Of a DNA stretch of 64,000 nucleotides, positions 16,371-25,868 are shown in pieces. The stretch comes from Nakamurella endophytica (GTDB lineage: Bacteria; Actinomycetota; Actinomycetes; Mycobacteriales; Nakamurellaceae). Under the pieces are notes generated by a model that saw nothing but the letters and a program-made list of their open reading frames with translations, was not told the origin of the DNA and made no database searches. How positions within the stretch are numbered: position 1 is the first letter of the stretch; every line of letters starts with the position of its first letter. The position numbers were made by a program, and so were the translations under genes. The stretch lies in the NCBI RefSeq assembly GCF_014646215.1, contig NZ_BMNA01000003.1, forward strand, positions 186,001 through 250,000. The letters are read 5' to 3'.

Positions 16371-17615
16371 ATGGCCAGGAGCTGGGCGAGCCGCGTCTCA
16401 CGACGGCCCGCGGACACCGCCGCACAGGCGGCCCAGGACGGTGCCGTCGCCGCCTTCCTGGACCTGGACACCCGCCAGTCGTACGTCGCCGACGCGATCG
16501 CCGCGGTGGCCGAGGTCGCCGGGCCCGCGGAGGTCGCGGGGACCGAGGCGGCCCTCACCCGGGCCTGGGCCGCCACCGCCCAGCAGTGCCTGGACGCCAC
16601 GGCCCAGTACCTGTCGGTGTCCGACCGGTACTCGATGACCTCGACCGACGGCCGGCCCACCGGTGTCGACCCGGCGGCCGCGCAGCACGCCTTCGTCGAG
16701 GCGCACCGCAAGCTCGCCGATGCCGCCGCGGCGGTCGACGCCTTCTACCGGTCGCATGCCACCGAGTTGGAACGGGGCCGCAGCGCCAGGGCCGCGACGC
16801 CGCGGATCGCCGAGCAGGCCAGGGCGGCCGCAACTGCCGCCGAGCGGGCGCTGACCGGCGCGGAGGCGGACGAAGTCGCCTACCCGAGCGTGCTCGCCGC
16901 GGCCGGCGAGCTGGTGTCCGCGCTGGCTGCCCTGAACCTCGCGGAGCCGGCGGGCCGGACCGGCCCGATCCGCACGGCCGCGGCGGCCGTCGAGTCCGCC
17001 GCCGCCGACGTGCAGGAGCGGATCAGCACGGCGCGCGGGTTGCTCCCGGCGGTCCGGGCCTCCCGCAGCAGCGTCCGCACCCGGATCGAGGCGGTGACCA
17101 CCCGCCTGCAGGGCCTGCCGGCCACCAGGTCGGCGCTGCTCCGGGAGTTCTCGGCGGCCTGTTCCCGGGACCTGACCGGCGTCGACGGGCGGGCCAGGGC
17201 CGCCGTCGACCGGGCCGAGGAGGAGTGGCGCCGGTCCGGTACGGCGCTCGACGGCGGGCGGCCCGAGGAGGCGGCGGAGCGGCTGACGGCGGCCAGGGCC
17301 GCGCTGACCGAGGCCGAGGGCCTCGAACAGTCGCTGGTCGAGCGGCTGCGGGTGCTGCGCCGCACCCGGGACGACCCCGAGGCAGCGGCGAAGTCGGCAC
17401 GCTTCCGGCTGCGCGACGCGCAACTGCTGGTGGTCGACCGCGGCCTGGTGCGCGAGTGGGGCAGCGTGCTGGACGCGCAGGTCGCGCGCATCGACCGGGC
17501 GGTCGCCGAGCTGACCGGCCCGCACCCGGACTATTGGGCCTACCTCCAGGCGCTCGCCGCCGTCGAGTCCTTCGTCAAGGGTGTCGTGGAGCGGGTGCGC
17601 AGCGAGAGCCGCTGA
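16371..17615 (+). CDS. Alpha-helical protein of unknown function
   Basis: A 414-residue product that is almost entirely alpha-helical and Ala/Arg/Glu rich, with long heptad-like stretches (for example 85-140, 270-330). The end reads PHPDYWAYLQALAAVESFVKGVVERVRSESR. No catalytic motif and no membrane segment were found. It could be a coiled-coil scaffold. ATG at 16371 is used; GTG at 16365 is possible. Its last 76 bases overlap the 3' end of the convergent ATP-grasp gene. It may belong with the Ter-type module next door, but no family evidence supports that. Confidence 0.75.
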   Translation: MARSWASRVSRRPADTAAQAAQDGAVAAFLDLDTRQSYVADAIAAVAEVAGPAEVAGTEAALTRAWAATAQQCLDATAQYLSVSDRYSMTSTDGRPTGVDPAAAQHAFVEAHRKLADAAAAVDAFYRSHATELERGRSARAATPRIAEQARAAATAAERALTGAEADEVAYPSVLAAAGELVSALAALNLAEPAGRTGPIRTAAAAVESAAADVQERISTARGLLPAVRASRSSVRTRIEAVTTRLQGLPATRSALLREFSAACSRDLTGVDGRARAAVDRAEEEWRRSGTALDGGRPEEAAERLTAARAALTEAEGLEQSLVERLRVLRRTRDDPEAAAKSARFRLRDAQLLVVDRGLVREWGSVLDAQVARIDRAVAELTGPHPDYWAYLQALAAVESFVKGVVERVRSESR

Positions 17616-18634
17616 CCGGCGACGCCGACCACGGACGAGACCGTCCGGTACTCCCGGCCCAGCCGCGGCCGGGGAACGGCCGGCCGGCGGCCGAGGGCGA
17701 GCTCGACGGCGGCCCAGGACAGGTTCACCCCGGCCAGCTCCGACTGGTACATGCCGCCCGCCGGGCGGGTGTTCACCTCCAGCAGCGCAGGGCGGCCCCG
17801 GAAGCTGCGGAACTGCACGTTGACCAGCCCGTGCAGCTCCCACCGGGCCACCAGCTCGGCGGCGAGCGGCACCAGCTCGGGGTCGCCGCCGATCCACCGG
17901 CGTCGCCCGTCCTTGGACCGCGGCACGGCGACCACCGTCGTGCCGTGGTCGGCCAGCACGTCGACGCTGGTCTCCGGGGCCGGGAGGAACGCCGAGACGA
18001 GCAGCAGCGGCACCGCGGACGGGTCCGCGGCGGCCAGCGCGGCGCGGTAGCCGGCGGCGGGGACGGCCAGGTCCACCTGACCGAGCAGGTCGCCGAGGCC
18101 GGGCGGGTCGGTGGTCAGGTACCGCACCCCGTCGGCGCCGACGGCCCTGGCCGGCTTGATCACCAGCGGTGCGTCCGGCGTCCGGTGCTCGGCCAGCTCC
18201 CGGCACGCCCGGTCGAAGTCGGCTACGGAGCGCACCGGCCGCCACGGCGGCACCAGGGGCGATCCGTGCAGCGCCGTGTAGGTGTCGGCCTTGTCCGCCA
18301 GCACCCGGACGGCCGCCGGCGGGGAGCAGAGCAGCGCCGTGCCGACCGCGGCGAAGTCCGCCTGCCGTTCGGCGTACTCCTCCTGGCCGGCGACCGGCAG
18401 GAAGACGTCGATGCGGTGCCGCCGGCAGAGCTCGACGGCGAGGTCGACGGAGCCGGGAGCACCGGGCTCCGGTTCGGGCAGTACCTGGTCGCACTCGGCC
18501 AGCAGCGGGGACGCCGGGTCGGGATGGGACCCGAACAGTTCGACCGCCGTTCCCGCCGGGTTGGCACGCAGTTGGCGGGCCAGGTGCACGCTCGTGCCGT
18601 AGTTGCGGTTCAGCCAGATGCGGACTCCGGGCAC
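17540..18634 (-). CDS. ATP-grasp ligase of Ter-type biosynthetic module
   Basis: The 364-residue protein begins VRIWLNRNYGTSVHLARQLRANP, a preATP-grasp Rossmann-like start. The nucleotide-binding lysine lies in PLVIKPARAVGADGVRYL, and the metal and substrate site in PALLEVNTRPAGGMYQSELAGVNLSWAAVELALG. ATP-grasp enzymes join a carboxylate to an amine or thiol by an acyl-phosphate. Genes of this kind sit beside the lyase, phosphoribosyltransferase, StiP and HAD genes in tellurium-resistance loci, where they are proposed to build a nucleoside-like metabolite. GTG at 18634 follows AGGAGA. It is divergent from the lyase and its 3' end overlaps the gene at 16371. Confidence 0.85.
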   Translation of the reverse strand: MPGVRIWLNRNYGTSVHLARQLRANPAGTAVELFGSHPDPASPLLAECDQVLPEPEPGAPGSVDLAVELCRRHRIDVFLPVAGQEEYAERQADFAAVGTALLCSPPAAVRVLADKADTYTALHGSPLVPPWRPVRSVADFDRACRELAEHRTPDAPLVIKPARAVGADGVRYLTTDPPGLGDLLGQVDLAVPAAGYRAALAAADPSAVPLLLVSAFLPAPETSVDVLADHGTTVVAVPRSKDGRRRWIGGDPELVPLAAELVARWELHGLVNVQFRSFRGRPALLEVNTRPAGGMYQSELAGVNLSWAAVELALGRRPAVPRPRLGREYRTVSSVVGVAGQRLSLRTRSTTPLTKDSTAASAWR

Positions 18635-19038
18635 GGCGGTCTCCTGACGGATCCGGTCACGGGGGCGCCGGCTGCCGGCGGTCGACGGGAGTGTATCCAG
18701 GTCAGCTCCGCAAACCGCTTCGATGTGGAAGTGTTCACCCGGTACTGCGCTGGGGCGCCCGGCCGGTGCGACCTCCGTCCGTGCGTGGTGCGGAACCCAC
18801 GGGCCGGTCCGGCCGTTGTGCGGCTGCCGGCCGCGGCGAGGGATCCGTCGGGCCGCTGCCGGCGTCCCACCGCCGTGCGGGTGGCGCCGTCCGCACGGTG
18901 GCACCCTTCGCCGTCCCGTCGTCGAGGGGTCCGTGGGTCGGTGCCGCTCCGCCGCTCCATCGCAGTGCCCAGCCCCGCCGGGCGGCTGGCCGGAACCCTC
19001 GGGTCCGCGCCGGCAGCCCCGACGTCGACAGGAGTTCG
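18635..19038. promoter_or_regulatory. Divergent promoter region of the Ter-type module
   Basis: 404 bases separate the ATP-grasp start from the lyase start, with no supportable gene. It must contain the promoters of both arms. The stretch around 18705-18750 is the least GC-rich part and is the likeliest promoter site for the minus arm, but no clear -35/-10 pair could be assigned. Confidence 0.4.
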
Positions 19039-20202
19039 GTGCGCCACTTCGCCCACCTCGCGCCGGCCGTGCAGGACCGGCTGTTCGAACGCCCGCCGGC
19101 CGAGTGGACGGCGGCCAGCCCGCGCGCCGTGCTCGCGCAGGCCCTCGGGGCGACGCTCTACGTCCCCGGCGTCCGGACCGACCTGACCGGGACGCTGCGG
19201 CGCCGCGCCGCGGAGGGCACCCGCTCGATGGTCGTCGACCTCGAGGACGCGGTGGCCGACGACCAGGTCGACGACGCAGTCGCGGGGGTCCGGCACGCGC
19301 TCGCCGAGCTGACCGGCGACCCCGTGCCCGCGCTGGTCTTCGTCCGGGTCCGGACGCCCGAGCACATCCGGGTGGTCACCGCCGACCTGTGCCCGGGGCA
19401 GGTGCCGCTCGCGGGATTCGTCGTGCCGAAGTTCTCGGCGGCCACCGGCGCCCGCTACCTGGCCGAGGTCGCCGCGGCGTCGGAGCGGCTGGGCCAGCGA
19501 CTGCTGGTGATGCCGGTGCTGGAGACGCCGGACGTGCTGTACCGCGAGTCCCGCGACGAGGCGCTGTCGGCGATCCGCGACCTGCTGGCCCAGTACCGCG
19601 AGTACGTGCTGGCGGTGCGGATCGGTGCGACCGACCTGTGCGGCCTGTTCGGGATCCGCCGGGACCGGGACCTGACCATCTACGACGTCGGCGTGGTGGC
19701 CGAGCTGATCGCCGAGGTCGTCAACCACCTCGGCCGCGCCGACGGCACCGGCTACGCGATCAGCGGTCCGGTCTGGGAGTACTGGGCCGGCCACGAGCGG
19801 ATCTTCCGTCCGCAGCTGCGGTCCACGCCGTTCGAGGACCGGTCGGCCGGGCCGCTGCGACAGCGGATGGTCCTGCGGGACGTCGACGGACTGCTGCGGG
19901 AGACGGTGCTGGACCGGGCCAACGGCCTCACCGGCAAGACGGTCATCCACCCCTCGCACGTGGCGGTGGTGCACGCCCTGTCGGTGGTGCCGCACGAGGA
20001 GTTCAGCGACGCCACCGACATCCTCAGCACGGCCGACGCGGGGGTCCGGGCCTCCGGCTACCGCAACAAGATGAACGAGATGCGCCCGCACCGCCGCTGG
20101 GCCGAGCGGACGGCGGAACGTGCCGCGGCCTTCGGCGTCGCGCGGGAGGGCATCTCGCACGTGGACGTGCTGCGGGCGCTGCTGAACGGGTCGCTGCGGT
20201 GA
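19039..20202 (+). CDS. HpcH/HpaI aldolase / citrate-lyase-type C-C lyase of Ter-type module
   Basis: This 387-residue TIM-barrel protein has MVVDLEDAVADDQVDDAV (metal and substrate acid pair), FVVPKFSAATGARYLAEV, LLVMPVLETPDVLYRESRDE with the metal-binding Glu, and VIHPSHVAVVHAL, which matches the CitE-like K-x-x-IHP motif. The family makes or breaks carbon-carbon bonds next to carboxylates or CoA thioesters. The GTG start at 19039 has AGGAG just upstream. Its stop overlaps the next gene (GTGA). In Ter loci the same family sits beside the phosphoribosyltransferase and is predicted to supply a carbon unit to the metabolite. Confidence 0.87.
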   Translation: MRHFAHLAPAVQDRLFERPPAEWTAASPRAVLAQALGATLYVPGVRTDLTGTLRRRAAEGTRSMVVDLEDAVADDQVDDAVAGVRHALAELTGDPVPALVFVRVRTPEHIRVVTADLCPGQVPLAGFVVPKFSAATGARYLAEVAAASERLGQRLLVMPVLETPDVLYRESRDEALSAIRDLLAQYREYVLAVRIGATDLCGLFGIRRDRDLTIYDVGVVAELIAEVVNHLGRADGTGYAISGPVWEYWAGHERIFRPQLRSTPFEDRSAGPLRQRMVLRDVDGLLRETVLDRANGLTGKTVIHPSHVAVVHALSVVPHEEFSDATDILSTADAGVRASGYRNKMNEMRPHRRWAERTAERAAAFGVAREGISHVDVLRALLNGSLR

Positions 20203-22979
20203 CGGCCACGACGATCGACGGGTCCCCGGCGGCCCCGTGGCCGCCGGACCGGTCCCGGCCGGCGGGCGCCGTTGAGCCGGTCGGGCAGGCGGCGCCCGGG
20301 TGCTGGGTGCGCACCACGTTCGGCGTCCGGCTGCAGACAACCGGATCGCCGGTGGGGCTGGCGGTGGACGACCTGGTGCGGCTGGCGCTCCGCCACAACC
20401 CCCGCCGCGCGCACCTGCTGGTGTCCACGGTGCTCGGCAAGCATCTGCCGGTGCACCCCGATCTCGTCACGGCGGCCGGGCGGCTGCTCGGCGCCCTGGT
20501 CGCCCGAGAGCTCGACGACCCGGACCCGGGATCCGGCGGTGGGTCGGCGGTCGCCACGGCCGAGCCGGCCACGAGGTCCACGGGCTGGACCGCGACGGTG
20601 GACGCAGCCGTCCGTGCGGCGGTGCGCTCGGCGCTGCGAGAGGGCGCCGATCCCGCCGTCCTGCTCGCCGCGCTGCCGGCGCCCCCGCCGCGGCCGCGGC
20701 CGGCGCTCGTGCTCGGGTACGCCGAGACGGCCACCGCGCTGGGCCACCTGGTGGCCGACCAGCTGCACGCCGAGTGGTACCTGCACTCGACCCGCCGGGC
20801 CGTGCCCGGGGTGGCGGCCACGGCCAGCTTCGAGGAGGCGCACTCGCACGCCACGACGCACCTGCTGCTGCCCCAGCCGCCGGCCATCCTCGACGCCGAC
20901 GGGCCCCTGGTCCTGGTGGACGACGAGCTGTCCACCGGCGCCACGGCGCTGGCCACGATCCGCGCGCTGCAGGCCGCCCGGCCCCGCGACCGGTACGTCG
21001 TGGCCAGCCTGGTGGACCTCCGGTCGGCGGACGACGTGCGGGCCTTCGACGACCTGGCGGCCGAGCTCGGGGCGCGGATCGATGCGGTGAGCCTGGTCCG
21101 CGGCCGGGTGGACCTGCCGCCGGGACTGGCCGCCGCGGTCGCCGGGTACCTGGCCCGGACCATTGCCGGCAGCGATCCGGTCCCTCCGGCGGGCGAGCCG
21201 GCCGTGGCGTCCCACGACGACCCGTCGGGGACGACGACCGGTCGGGCCACCGGTGGGCCGGCGGCACTGCGGCGGCTGGACGTCGGGTGGCCGCGCGCCA
21301 CCGCCGACGGTGCCCGGCACGGCGTGCATCCCGCCGATTCGGCACGGCTGTCGGCTGCCGCGGCCGCGGCGGCCGTCGCGGTCCGGGGGGCGCTTCCGGT
21401 GGCGCCGCCCGGAGGGCCGCCCCCGCGGGTCCTGGTCCTGGGCGTCGAGGAGTTCATGTACCTGCCGTTGCTGCTCGCCCGGCAGCTGGCACGTCCCGCG
21501 TCGGGCGGCCCGGCCTGGGACGTGCGGTACCAGTCGACGACCCGCTCCCCGGTGCACCCGGTCGACCGGCCGGACTACCCGGTGCGGCGCCGCTGGCGGT
21601 TCGCGGCGACGGACCGGCCCGACGCAGCCCCGTCGGGCCCGCCGGACACGGCACCCCGGTTCCTCTACAACGCCGGCTGGCCCGGCGGGTCGACGGTCAC
21701 CGATCCCGACGTGGTCGTGCTGGTGGCCGACGCCGGAACGGACGTCGACCTGGCCTGCTCCCCGTCCGGCCCGGCCGGCGCGCTGGCCGCCGCCGGCATC
21801 CCGGTCCTCGCCGTCCGGGTCGCAGCGACGCCCGGCCCGGTCGCACGTACTCCGGAGCCGTTGCGCGGTCCCGAGTTCGGGTCGTATGTTGCCGACGACG
21901 TCGGCTGGCTCGTCACCGACCTGTCCCACCTGGACCTCGAGGGAGATCTCGAGCAGCGCGAGCGACTGGTCCAGTCCGGTCTGGGTCACTACGCGGAATC
22001 CCTGCCCAGGGAGTACGTCCCGGACGCGGCGTACCGACAGTTGTTCCAGCGCACGATGATCGCAACCGCGACCCGGCTGGCCACCGCGGTGGGCGTGGTC
22101 ACCGAGCTGGTGCTCGCCGAGCGCGGATCCGACGTCGTGCTGGCATCCCTGGCGCGGGCGGGAACTCCGGTGGGGATCCTGATGCGCCGCTGGGCCGCTC
22201 ACCGGCACGGGCTCGACCTACCGCACTACGCGGTCTCCATCGTCCGCGGTCGCGGCATCGACCGTGTCGCACTGCGCTTCCTCGCCGACCGACATGATCC
22301 CGCCCGGGTGGTGTTCGTCGACGGTTGGACGGGCAAGGGCGCCATCGCGCGGGAACTGACCGAGGCGCTCTGGGCCGTCCGCGAGTCCGAAGGCCTGGCC
22401 TTCGACGACGATCTCGCAGTGCTGGCCGACCCTGGCCGCTGCGTGCGGACGTTCGGCACCCGGGACGACTTCCTCATCGCGTCCGCCTGCCTGAACTCCA
22501 CCGTCTCGGGCCTGGTCTCCCGGACGGTGCTGAACCCGGCCTACCTGCGGCCGGACGGGTTCCACGGAGCCAAGTTCTACCGGGAGCTGGCCGGTGACGA
22601 CGTGTCCGAGCTGCTCGTCGACACGGTGGCCGCCGGGTTCGACGGTGTCGCGGACGAGGTGGCACGGCAGTGCGCCGCGATCCGGGCCGGGGACCGCACG
22701 GTGACGTTCGCCGGGTGGGCGGCCGTCGAGGAGTTGCAGCGCGAGTTCGGTATCGAGGACGTGCATTTCGTCAAGCCGGGCGTGGGAGAAACGACACGTG
22801 TGCTGCTCCGCCGGATCCCGTGGCGGATCCTGTTGCGCGAGCGGGACAATCCCGACCACGAGCACCTCCGCCTGCTGGCCGCCGACCGGGGGGTACCGGT
22901 GGAGATCCGACCTGACCTGCCCTACTCGTGCGTCGGCCTGATCCGCCCGCTCGGCGCCGGTGATCGGGGCGAGGGATGA
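20199..22979 (+). CDS. Phosphoribosyltransferase-TRSP-StiP-PELOTA fusion protein
   Basis: This 926-residue protein joins domains that are often two genes. First is an orotate-type phosphoribosyltransferase with the PRPP loop LVLVDDELSTGAT at 237-248. A TRSP domain carries the diagnostic TRSP at 448-451. Then comes a StiP-type putative cysteine protease (about 555-830), with SLARAGTPVGILMRRW, DGWTGKGAI, LADPGRCVRTFGTRDDFL and the candidate nucleophile C764 in SACLNSTVSGL. Last is a PELOTA RNA-binding domain (about 850-926, VKPGVGETTRVLLRRIPW). These domains are hallmark parts of Ter-associated modules. GTG and ATG overlaps join it to both neighbours. The linker near 330-390 is Pro/Ala/Asp-rich and probably disordered. 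Confidence 0.87.
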   Translation: MTATTIDGSPAAPWPPDRSRPAGAVEPVGQAAPGCWVRTTFGVRLQTTGSPVGLAVDDLVRLALRHNPRRAHLLVSTVLGKHLPVHPDLVTAAGRLLGALVARELDDPDPGSGGGSAVATAEPATRSTGWTATVDAAVRAAVRSALREGADPAVLLAALPAPPPRPRPALVLGYAETATALGHLVADQLHAEWYLHSTRRAVPGVAATASFEEAHSHATTHLLLPQPPAILDADGPLVLVDDELSTGATALATIRALQAARPRDRYVVASLVDLRSADDVRAFDDLAAELGARIDAVSLVRGRVDLPPGLAAAVAGYLARTIAGSDPVPPAGEPAVASHDDPSGTTTGRATGGPAALRRLDVGWPRATADGARHGVHPADSARLSAAAAAAAVAVRGALPVAPPGGPPPRVLVLGVEEFMYLPLLLARQLARPASGGPAWDVRYQSTTRSPVHPVDRPDYPVRRRWRFAATDRPDAAPSGPPDTAPRFLYNAGWPGGSTVTDPDVVVLVADAGTDVDLACSPSGPAGALAAAGIPVLAVRVAATPGPVARTPEPLRGPEFGSYVADDVGWLVTDLSHLDLEGDLEQRERLVQSGLGHYAESLPREYVPDAAYRQLFQRTMIATATRLATAVGVVTELVLAERGSDVVLASLARAGTPVGILMRRWAAHRHGLDLPHYAVSIVRGRGIDRVALRFLADRHDPARVVFVDGWTGKGAIARELTEALWAVRESEGLAFDDDLAVLADPGRCVRTFGTRDDFLIASACLNSTVSGLVSRTVLNPAYLRPDGFHGAKFYRELAGDDVSELLVDTVAAGFDGVADEVARQCAAIRAGDRTVTFAGWAAVEELQREFGIEDVHFVKPGVGETTRVLLRRIPWRILLRERDNPDHEHLRLLAADRGVPVEIRPDLPYSCVGLIRPLGAGDRGEG

Positions 22980-23812
22980 CCGGCACGACGTCGCCGCGCC
23001 GCACCCTGGTGGTCAGCGACCTCGACCGCACGTTGATCTACAGTCCCTCGGCGCTGCAGCTGGCGGGTCCCGACGAGGACGCGCCCACGCTGGTCTGCGT
23101 GGAGGTGGTGGACGGCCGCCCGCACTCCTTCCTCACCCTGGCCGCGGCCGAGTCGTTGGGACGGATCCACCGCGCAGCCGTCTTCGTGCCGACCACGACC
23201 CGCACCGTGGCGCAGTACCGGCGCGTCCACTTTCCCGGCATCCGCCCGCGGTGGGCGGTGACGAGCAACGGCGGCCACCTGCTGGAGGACGGCCGGGTCG
23301 ACCCGGCGTGGAACCGGCACGTCCGGCAGGCGATCGCCGGGGACGGGACCGACCTCGCGGAGGTCATCGCCGAGCTCAAGCTGCGGGCCGACGGCGACTG
23401 GGTGCTCAAGCGCCGGGTCGGCGACGAGCTGTTCTGCTATCTCGTGGTGGACGTGGAGGCGCTGCCGCCCGGGTTCGTGCCGGAGTGGCGGCAGTGGTGC
23501 ACGGAGCGGAACTGGTCGGTGTCGATGCAGGGACGCAAGATCTACGCCATCCCACGGTCGCTGTCCAAGGAGTCCGCGGTGCGGGAGGTCGCGCGACGGG
23601 CCGGCACGGACCGGACGGTGGCAGCCGGGGACGGTGCGCTGGACGCCGGGGTGCTGGTCGCCGCCGACCGGTCCATCCGGCCGCCCCACGGTGAGCTGGA
23701 CGCCACCGGATGGGCCCACCCGGGCGTCGAGGTGTCCGGCCGCGCCGGGGTCCTGGCTGCGGACGACATCACCGCGTGGTTCGAGGACCAGCTCCGGCCA
23801 TCGTCACCGTGA
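22976..23812 (+). CDS. HAD-superfamily phosphatase of Ter-type module
   Basis: The 278-residue protein begins with LVVSDLDRTLIYSP: D15 is the HAD nucleophile and D17 the acid/base. VTSNGG forms motif II, KRRVGDE provides the conserved Lys, and AAGDGALDAGVL the acidic motif IV. The cap has the Cof/sucrose-phosphatase look. It likely removes a phosphate from an intermediate made by the upstream enzymes. The ATG overlaps the preceding stop, so lyase, fusion protein and HAD form one operon. It converges with parB, with 62 bases between stops. Confidence 0.87.
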   Translation: MTGTTSPRRTLVVSDLDRTLIYSPSALQLAGPDEDAPTLVCVEVVDGRPHSFLTLAAAESLGRIHRAAVFVPTTTRTVAQYRRVHFPGIRPRWAVTSNGGHLLEDGRVDPAWNRHVRQAIAGDGTDLAEVIAELKLRADGDWVLKRRVGDELFCYLVVDVEALPPGFVPEWRQWCTERNWSVSMQGRKIYAIPRSLSKESAVREVARRAGTDRTVAAGDGALDAGVLVAADRSIRPPHGELDATGWAHPGVEVSGRAGVLAADDITAWFEDQLRPSSP

Positions 23813-23874
23813 CGGAAGCCTGCCGAGTGTGTGGGACCAGGCACGACCCGCGGTGATCGCGGTCCGCGCGCTCG

Positions 23875-24945
23875 CTACTCCGCCGACCGGTCGGTGCCCT
23901 GGTCCGCCGCGTCCGCATCGCCGCCGTCGCCGAGGGCCGCCGGCGCCATGACGGCGACGATCCGGTGCAGGTCCTCCACGGTCGCGAATTCGAGGATCAT
24001 CCGTCCCTTGGCCCGTCCCAGCTCCACTCGCACCCGGGTGTCGAAGACGTCCGAGAGACGACCGGCCAGCCCGTCGAGCCCGGGGGGCGCGTTGCGCCGT
24101 GGCACGGTGCGCCGCCGGCGCGGGGTGGCCGTGGACAGCAGGACGACGGCCTCCTCTGTGCCGCGGACGGACAGGCCCTCCGCGACGACCCGCGCGGCCA
24201 GCTCCTCCTGCTGATCGGCATCGTCCAGCGACAAGAGCGCGCGGGCATGGCCCGCCGACAGGACGCCCGCCGCCACCCGGCGCTGCACGGCGACCGGGAG
24301 CTTGAGCAGCCGGATGGTGTTCGAGATGACGGGGCGGCTGCGGCCCAGCCGAGTGGCCAGCTCGTCGTGCGTCACGTCGAACTCGGCGAGCAGCTGCTGG
24401 TAGGCGGCGGCCTCCTCGAGCGGGTTGAGGTTGGCCCGGTGGATGTTCTCCAGCAACGCGTCCCGCAGCAGCGCGGCGTCCTCGGTGCGGCGCACGATGG
24501 CCGGGATGGTGGGGATGCCGGCGCGCTGCGCCGCCCGCCACCGCCGCTCACCCATGACCAGCTCGTAGTCGTCACCGGCGGGCCGGACGACGACGGGCTG
24601 CAGCAGCCCGAACTCCCGGATGGAGTGCGCCAGCTCCGCGAGCGAGTCCTCGTCGAAGTTGGTGCGCGGGTTGCGGGGGTTGGGCCGGATCCGGTCCACC
24701 GCCAGGTCGACGAACCGCGGACCGCCCGGGTCGACGGCCGTTGCCACGTCGGGTGTCTCGGCATCGGTGCTGCGTCCGGCGTGCTGTCGCGTCGCGTTGG
24801 GCAGCGGGAGGACGACCGCGGGCACGTCCGGTGCGCGGTCCGCCGGGGCCGGCGGCATCAGCACGTCGGCGACGGTGGTCGTCAGGGGGCCGGTCGGGAT
24901 GAGCGCGGCCAGGCCGCGCCCGAGTCCGCCTCGGGATCGGGTCAT
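23875..24945 (-). CDS. parB: Chromosome partitioning protein ParB
   Basis: ParB (356 residues) binds parS sites, spreads along DNA as a CTP-dependent clamp and loads SMC at the origin. The [11 protein letters not shown] start is the conserved ParA-contacting segment. The CTP-binding domain includes IRPNPRNPR and GERRWRA at 132-138. The box [14 protein letters not shown] (166-179) precedes a helix-turn-helix near 192-212 ([23 protein letters not shown]) that reads parS. A Pro/Asp linker (25-75) is longer than usual. ATG at 24945 overlaps the parA stop by four bases. It sits beside the parS cluster at 25855-28769. Confidence 0.97.
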   Translation of the reverse strand: MTRSRGGLGRGLAALIPTGPLTTTVADVLMPPAPADRAPDVPAVVLPLPNATRQHAGRSTDAETPDVATAVDPGGPRFVDLAVDRIRPNPRNPRTNFDEDSLAELAHSIREFGLLQPVVVRPAGDDYELVMGERRWRAAQRAGIPTIPAIVRRTEDAALLRDALLENIHRANLNPLEEAAAYQQLLAEFDVTHDELATRLGRSRPVISNTIRLLKLPVAVQRRVAAGVLSAGHARALLSLDDADQQEELAARVVAEGLSVRGTEEAVVLLSTATPRRRRTVPRRNAPPGLDGLAGRLSDVFDTRVRVELGRAKGRMILEFATVEDLHRIVAVMAPAALGDGGDADAADQGTDRSAE

Positions 24946-25805
24946 TGCACACCTCGCGCGCCACGGTCGGCGATCTCTCGGGCGGCGTCCAGGTAGCTCT
25001 TGGCGCCGCGGGATCCAGGGTCGTAGGTCATGACGGATTGGGAGAAACCGGGCGCTTCGGACACCTTCACGGATCTCGGGATGACCGTGGTGAGCACCTT
25101 CTGCTGGAAGTGGCTCCGCACCTCCTGCGCCACCTGGTCGGCCAGGCGGGTCCGCCCGTCGTACATGGTCAGCAGGATCGTGCTCACCGAGAGCTCGGTG
25201 TTCAGGTGTTGCTGCACCAGGTCGATGTTGCGGAGCAGCTGGCCGAGGCCCTCCAGCGCGTAGTACTCGCACTGGATCGGGATGAGCACCTCACGGGTCG
25301 CCACCATCGCGTTCACCGTGAGCAGGCCCAGCGAGGGCGGGCAGTCGATGAAGACGTAGTCGTACTCCGCGTCGACGCCGTCGATCGCCCGCTTCAGGCG
25401 TGTCTCCCGGTCCTCCATCGTCACCAGTTCGATCTCCGCGCCGGCGAGGTCGATGGTGGCCGGGATGCAGCCCAGTCGAGGCGCGTCCGGGCAGGTCTGG
25501 ATCGCCTCGGCGGCGGAGAACTCGCCCAGCAGCACCTCGTAGATCGAGGGGGTGCCGACGGTGCGCTCGACGCCGAGCGCCGTGCTCGCGTTTCCCTGCG
25601 GGTCGAGGTCGATGACCAGCACGTGCAGGCCGGCGAGCGCCAGCGCCACGGCGATGTTCACCGTGGTGGTCGTCTTGCCGACGCCGCCCTTCTGGTTGGC
25701 CACGCTGAAGATCCGGCGCTGCCGCGGCCGCGGCATGGTCAGGTCGCCGTTGCGCATCTCGATCGCCTGGCGGGCGGCGAGCGCGATAGGCGTGTCCTCC
25801 AGCAC
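24942..25805 (-). CDS. parA: Chromosome partitioning ATPase ParA (Soj)
   Basis: ParA is a deviant Walker ATPase that forms nucleoid-bound dimers and pulls ParB-parS complexes. Visible are [16 protein letters not shown] (Walker A, near residues 36-50), [12 protein letters not shown] (Walker A' partner), [19 protein letters not shown] (Walker B) and [14 protein letters not shown]. The start is uncertain. The frame is open to 26270, but homology begins at [13 protein letters not shown], so GTG 25805 is chosen; ATG 25757 is a shorter option. The first parS site (25855-25868) lies within the open frame just upstream, where it would read VPRGT. Confidence 0.95.
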   Translation of the reverse strand: MLEDTPIALAARQAIEMRNGDLTMPRPRQRRIFSVANQKGGVGKTTTTVNIAVALALAGLHVLVIDLDPQGNASTALGVERTVGTPSIYEVLLGEFSAAEAIQTCPDAPRLGCIPATIDLAGAEIELVTMEDRETRLKRAIDGVDAEYDYVFIDCPPSLGLLTVNAMVATREVLIPIQCEYYALEGLGQLLRNIDLVQQHLNTELSVSTILLTMYDGRTRLADQVAQEVRSHFQQKVLTTVIPRSVKVSEAPGFSQSVMTYDPGSRGAKSYLDAAREIADRGARGVQ

Positions 25806-25854
25806 CGAGATACCGCCGGTGATGGTGTCGATGATGCTTCCTCCGCTGCTCCAT

Positions 25855-25868
25855 GTTCCGCGTGGAAC
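25855..25868. promoter_or_regulatory. parS site 1 (variant)
   Basis: GTTCCGCGTGGAAC, one change from the palindrome GTTCCACGTGGAAC. It lies about 50 bases upstream of the chosen parA start, so ParB bound here could also repress parAB. Confidence 0.8.
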
